This document shows positions 59,438 to 64,000 of a stretch of DNA of 64,000 nucleotides, piece by piece. Both the position numbers and the translations under genes were made by a program. The notes under the pieces are model-generated. The model saw nothing but the letters and a program-made list of their open reading frames with translations, was not told where the DNA came from and made no database searches. The stretch lies in NCBI GenBank assembly GCA_024449915.1, contig JAMZAV010002036.1, positions 1-64,000 on the forward strand, in the 5' to 3' direction. Positions within the stretch are counted from its first letter, which is position 1; each line of letters opens with the position of its first letter. This stretch comes from Sweltsa coloradensis. Its lineage: Eukaryota; Arthropoda; Insecta; Plecoptera; Chloroperlidae.

Positions 59438-60102
59438 CTAGGAAAACGCTGAAGTCCCGCCGCGTTGTTGGATGAGCGTAATTGGTGCATTGAGCTGCCA
59501 TGTGTTATGCAGATTTTCTGTTGTTCTGTGGAAAAATCATTACTAAGTTGATTTTTTTTAAATTAAATTAAATTAAATAAAAAATTAACTTTAATTTTTT
59601 AACACTTATCTATTAATTCATAAAATTAAGGTTCTGTGAAAAAATCATTACAATCGGATAAAGCATGTAGGTGTTATAAGTCAAAGAATTGTTTTAAAAA
59701 AGAAAAAAACCGTAAAATTTCGATTTTCATGAGAAATAATTTTTCGATTGCGCTCAAATTTCACACGAATATCTTAATTCATAAAATAAAGGTTCTGAGC
59801 AAAAATCATAACAATCGGATAAAGCATGTAGGTGTTATAAGTAGAAGAAGTTTGTCAAAAATCGAAAAAAATCGTAAAATCGCGATTTTAATAAGAAATA
59901 ATTTTTCGATCACGCTCAAAAACGTGGCAATTCTAAGTTCAGAGATTTCGAAGGCCTCCATAAATTTCATCGCAATTGGAGTATCGGTTTAGCCGGAATC
60001 GTGCGGACAAACAGACAAATAAAAAAAAAAAAAAAAAACATTCCGGATTTTTTTCTCCAGTGTAGTGAAATGGAATCTTCACTTCGCTCGCTACGCTCAT
60101 CC
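59438..60102 (+). mobile_element. GATG-family element, copy f (subfamily B)
   Basis: Starts CTAGGAAAACGC, inner TTGGATGAGCGTAATTGG, ends CGCTACGCTCATCC. Two internal modules are spaced 161 bp apart (ATCGGATAAAGCATGTAGG near 59,654 and 59,815). The 118-codon frame at 59,636-59,992 reads through both modules and gives two similar halves (each with a FSIA-type stretch), a sign of the repeat rather than of a protein gene. Confidence 0.85.
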
Positions 60103-60323
60103 AAAAATGAATTCTGTGCAAGAGTTTCTATGTTAAATGTTGTCGTTGACACAAATGTCAATGTCGATCAAAAATTAAAAAAAAAAATAGGCGCGATAGT
60201 CTTCGCATTTTAGCGTGTTGCAGTCAGCGCCCTTTTTGACTTCATCGAAGCGCGAATAATGGCCAACCAGAGATACGTAACTGAATTGAAATCGCGCTGG
60301 TCGGCCATGATCCACCAAGACTC

Positions 60324-60471
60324 TATAGTTGTTCCGAAGCAAGTAAGCAAATGCTGACGTCACCGGCGGGTGGATTGCAGCCAATCAGCGGTCCCAGATT
60401 AAAAATATACTGATCGCTCATTGGCCCGCCGAAACCGCGCGCATCTGCTTACTTGTTTCGGAGCAACTATA
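60324..60471. mobile_element. Palindromic MITE with CCAAT and CRE motifs, second copy
   Basis: Ends TATAGTTGTTCCGAAGCAAG (left) and the inverse of TATAGTTGCTCCGAAACAAG (right), 28 of 31 bases matching inward. Contains TGACGTCA (60,355-60,362), CCAAT (60,381-60,385) and ATTGG (60,420-60,424). Inverted sister of 32,799-32,943. A neighbouring inverted pair, TGGCCAACCAG / CTGGTCGGCCA, lies at about 60,259-60,309. Confidence 0.8.
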
Positions 60472-60927
60472 CCATCGGCAATGCTAGTTCGGAACAACTG
60501 CACCATTTGTATACGCTTCGTTGCTAAAAAGACTCCGTAGTCACTGTTTTATGTACCCTTAGATCATAGGAATGGTATTTAACTTTTTTTTAAAGATGAG
60601 TTTACGAAACCACTGAAGTTCTCGTGGTGCCACTACAACATAAACAGCAACCCGGTATGAAAAGCTACCAACCGTAAAATCTAAATCTTCTTTCTCCGAT
60701 AGCATAAAGTTTGAATCTCGTATAATGGTATCCGCATGGAAACTAACTTCCCCGTGCAAGATAAAAGAAGAATTTATTGTGAGACGTAAACATGAATTTG
60801 TGCGGAAAAAGCTGCGCCTGTGTGAGAAGAACGGAGGTTACATGGCTCGTCAATAACACGCGGTGAGTTCACTCCGGAGCTGGCAGGAGGAAGATATTCC
60901 GAGCTCTCAGAGACTGAGGAGGCGGAG
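60472..60927. other. No gene recognised
   Basis: Unique-looking sequence with two minus-strand frames; the 94-codon one (60,774-61,058) owes its Leu string to the GAA microsatellite. Confidence 0.4.
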
Positions 60928-61000
60928 AGAAGAAGAAGAAGAAGAAGAAGAAGAAGAAGAAGAAGAAGAAGAAGAAGAAGAAGAAGAAGAAGAAGAAGAG
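60928..61000 (+). repeat. (GAA)n microsatellite
   Basis: About 24 uninterrupted AGA/GAA units. Pure GAA tracts can form triplex structures; that is known of the sequence class, not shown here. Confidence 0.95.
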
Positions 61001-62984
61001 TGATGATTTTTATATTATTCTTCATCCTAATTAGTAATTCTTCCTCATCTCTTACCACTCATTTCTCCCATACACAATCCCATTTAAATACGTTAAGCAA
61101 CAAGCCCATTGACGTATGTGAATTCTTGGATATATTTATTTCACGTCTCGTGATCAACAATTTAAAAAAAAACGATGACCTTTTTAATGACGACGTTTTT
61201 ATTAAATAAAATACATTTTAGTTCGGTGATGATTTATGGAAAGAAAACAGAAAAACTGTTGTCTTGATACATGATGCGACAACATTTCGCCTGAATTGAT
61301 AGAAGTACCGACGATAACAGACTGCATGCAAAGGAAAACTATCTCCGTTGGGATTTTAGTACAGTGATTTATAAGTTCGCAAATAATTTATTTATATATC
61401 GTCAAGTGGCCTTTGACCTCTTGCACAAGCACCGCTGGTTGAGACCATTGGACAACACAAATAAAATAGTAATAATGTATAACATACAGTAAGTCAAACA
61501 CACTGAGTTATTTATTTTGTATGAAGTGAGCACCATGTAATACTCATATCCTCCCTCTGCTGCCGAGGTGAGTAGTAGAGCTTAGGTGATGAAAAATAAA
61601 CTGAAACATATATTATTTATCTCTGTACATATAGTATTTTCACGTACAGTACAGCACATGCTTATAGCTCATAGCTGACTGTGTCGTAAATCAAATCTTG
61701 CTTGGTGTAGCCAATTCAACAATATGTGGTGGTCATAAAGATCGAGTTTAACATAATATGCAATGGTTGTGTTGGTAAGAGGGACGACATCAATGTCTGC
61801 TTTCTGGGTAATGAAACCTAAGTGAAACAAATTAAATTATTATGAATTCCAAGTTAAATAGCAAGTTTTATTCGGTAGATCCAATATGCTGAAATATTAA
61901 TGGATGAATGCGTGAGAAATAAAGTAGGAGCAATGATATTTAACATCTGGTAGGTTAGATCCCCAGTCTCAAATACGTCCGCACAGGCGCGAGCAAAGCA
62001 AATTGAAGAGTTAATCTGACCTATTCGAGATGGCGATTTGGATTTCAATTTATGATTAACATTATGTTTTAAATGGGATTAAGTATATTTCTGGATTGTT
62101 TTGATATGGTTTTAGCTTGTGCTTCATGGGATTGCACAAACAGAAACAATAATAAGTTATTGCATAAGTAATCATTTGGTGCAAATGGCTAATATGCTCA
62201 CCTGTCAACCTGACAGCCATCTTCAAAAATATTTGGGCTACAAATCGCTACAACCTAATTTAACATATAAACTGACCTATATTCAAGATGGCTTCTAATT
62301 GTCACGCCAGTGGACCAATGACTGGGGATCTAGCCTACTTTAGATGGTAAATAGCATTGAGTAGGAGTGGGCTAAGTCTAAATAATAAATAATAATAATG
62401 TGGAAAGACCGAAAGACTACTTGCAGCTTAAAAAGGAGTTAAACAAGAAAAGTGACAAGAAAAAAGGAAATTTTGGCAATTGTGACTTGTAAAAGAACGA
62501 AGTTAAACAAAAAGTTGGAAATGGGAAGAACGAGACAATATGGGTAAAGCGTCGCGCATGGCTAACCACCTTCGGTAAACCCGTTGCCCAGCTTGGTGTA
62601 TCTATTGTATTTGTTGTTATTTTCTCGCCCATGGGTAGGCTGATACTGCCTGATACTGACCACTGCAGCCTATACGTGTAGAAAGAAACAGAAACATAAG
62701 AGTTTGGTGGGATTCTCCCCCCCCCCCCCCCAACCCCCCGGAATTCATTAGGCCTACAAAGGGCATACAAAGGGAAGTTCCAACTTAAAAAAAAATCAGT
62801 TCATCAATTAAAAAAATAACTTCTATAAAGTTCAAAATCCTTTTTACACCTCCTCTACAAAGTTAAAGTTCTTCTTCTTCCCTTTTATTTTTAAGTTTGT
62901 TCAATGCGACTGCAGAGTGACTGACGTGCAACTTGCAAGCATGCGTACGGCTGTCAAAGAGCACGGTGAGCGGTAGGGTCATGA
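61001..62984. other. No gene recognised
   Basis: AT-rich sequence with a C run near 62,718-62,731. The 117-codon minus-strand frame at 62,417-62,770 has a Gly run from that C tract and no recognisable domain. Confidence 0.4.
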
Positions 62985-63175
62985 ATCATGAGGGATACCC
63001 TAAGAACCACGTACGTCTGGGCCATGTAAGGGCCATATCTGGCTAGCCGGGCATGATGGATTCGTTTTTGGCAGTCATGCCACATATGGCCCATGCGTCC
63101 GGGCCTCGTTCGGGACGCATCCGGCTAGCCAGACGCACGGCTAGCCTTGTGGGGTTTGCCAGATCCCAGCCAGAC
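62985..63175. repeat. GC-rich segment with nested short palindromes
   Basis: GGCTAGCC occurs at about 63,040, and CCGGCTAGCCAGACGC and CACGGCTAGCC near 63,120-63,145. ATGCGTCC is inverted as GGACGCAT with a 12-base loop around 63,093-63,120. GGGCCATAT is mirrored by CATATGGCCC. It contrasts with the AT-rich surroundings and may be the end of an unseen element. Confidence 0.5.
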
Positions 63176-63394
63176 AAGTTTTATTTACTGATGAGAGCAT
63201 AGCCATGTTGCCATATGTGGGTCTGACAGGAAGTTTAGGACTCATCATGGGGTAAATAATGATACGCATACATATTTATTCACAATTTTTTTTTATAAAT
63301 AACTGTCAATGATATATTTCATATTTTGTTTTTTCCTGCGATGGATGTGAGCGAGTGTATACTTACATGAAACATGGACAGTTTCTGGCACCAT

Positions 63395-64000
63395 GCGCCG
63401 ATATGAATCCACCTTCTTGCTGGGGGTGCGTACGTACTGCATGTGTTACCATTAGTATGAAGACCCAATTTTCTGGCAAGGGCTGAGTGGTTTAACCTTA
63501 TCTTCATATAAGACTTCTGCGTGCGTTCTGCATGCATTACCATTAGTATGAAGACACGTTCTTTCTGGCAAGGACTGCATGAGTCCTTCTGTACGACTTC
63601 TGCTCCTGGCTTTGCGCGGTGTGCCTATATGAATCATCCTCTTGCTATAACGGTTCGTGCGTACTGCATGTATTACCATAAGTATGAAGACACGATCCTC
63701 CTGGCAAGGGCTGAGTGGTTTAACATTACCTTCAGTTCGACTTCTGCTCCAGGCTTTGCCTATATGAATCCATCTTCTTGCTATAGGGGCGAGTGCGTAC
63801 TGTATTTTAACCTTGAGTATTTTTACACTTTCTGGCAACAGATGTGTAGTAGCTACACTACCATTTACCTTCAGGATGACTACCGCTTCTCGCTGGTGCG
63901 GTGCGCCTATATGAATCCTTTGGGGTGTGTGTACTATGTATATATTACCTTTCCATGGGACTCCAAAAACGTGTGCTACGTGCGTGTGCATTATACGTAG
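63395..64000. repeat. Irregular tandem repeat running to the window end
   Basis: Two alternating motifs recur: TATATGAATCC-like words (63,401, 63,625, 63,763, 63,908) and GCGTACTGCATGT followed by TTACCATTAGTATGAAGAC (63,428, 63,524, 63,661, 63,794, 63,927). The spacing varies from about 95 to 145 bases. Both strands stay open over some 500 bases (159 codons plus, 179 codons minus), so a coding role cannot be excluded, but no domain is recognised and the unit structure favours a repeat. Confidence 0.6.

Noticed and set aside
59636..59992. 118-codon frame with two similar halves
   Set aside because: The halves correspond to the ~160-bp modules of GATG copy f. The corresponding frames in copies b and c are interrupted, so there is no conserved protein.
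1..64000. CRISPR array, operon, bacterial or phage genes
   Set aside because: No regularly spaced short repeats with unique spacers, no ribosome-binding-site-led gene series, and SINE and splice-type signals point to an animal genome.

Overview
This window is non-coding, repeat-dense DNA from an animal nuclear genome, most likely an invertebrate. It is visibly AT-rich, has no operon-like gene packing, and contains Pol III-type retroposons whose heads match animal 5S rRNA, several tRNA-like pieces, and many DNA-transposon-like inverted repeats. I recognise no complete protein gene, no rRNA gene and no CRISPR array. Nearly all open frames are short and unrecognisable, and many lie inside repeats. 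The best coding hint is a pair of splice-flanked, in-frame pieces on the minus strand at 17.8-18.2 kb.

Layout. 0-19 kb is a mosaic of interspersed repeats: a diverged repeat (R1) interrupted by a 5S-headed SINE with a target-site duplication; four near-complete copies (a-d) of a family I call GATG (starts CTAGGAAAACGC, has inverted GGATGAGCG/CGCTCATCC motifs); a foldback element (H) at 7.5-10.0 kb with a GATG element inserted in one arm and a hAT-like element (8-bp duplication) in the other; smaller MITE-like hairpins, minisatellites and tRNA-like remnants. About 19.2-29.84 kb is poor-quality sequence with stretched homopolymers. Its last 3.8 kb (about 26,055-29,843) is an error-filled copy of the clean 29,844-33,822 that follows at once, which looks like two contig ends that overlap but were not merged. 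29.8-35.2 kb is clean and holds another SINE, a small MITE with CCAAT and CRE motifs, and a 42-codon ORF. 35.26-36.71 kb is a six-unit, ~241-bp satellite. 36.7-49 kb is mostly featureless DNA with two foldbacks (39.5 and 40.5 kb), a second R1 copy, a second near-complete SINE and a third H copy. 50.2-52.6 kb is a composite element with weak terminal inverted repeats and 225-bp internal tandem units. 53-64 kb holds a tRNA-like gene, CT- and GAA-rich tracts, a sixth GATG copy, a palindromic MITE and an irregular tandem repeat that runs off the window end.

The parts do not form a pathway; what can be read is an insertion history. Several elements can be ordered because filled and empty versions of the same site are both present: the SINE in R1 copy 1 is absent from copy 2, and the GATG element in the H left arm is absent from the H right arm and the third H copy. 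The most promising undescribed entity is the GATG family: two subfamilies with different interiors but the same ends, no recognisable protein, and no evident target-site duplication.
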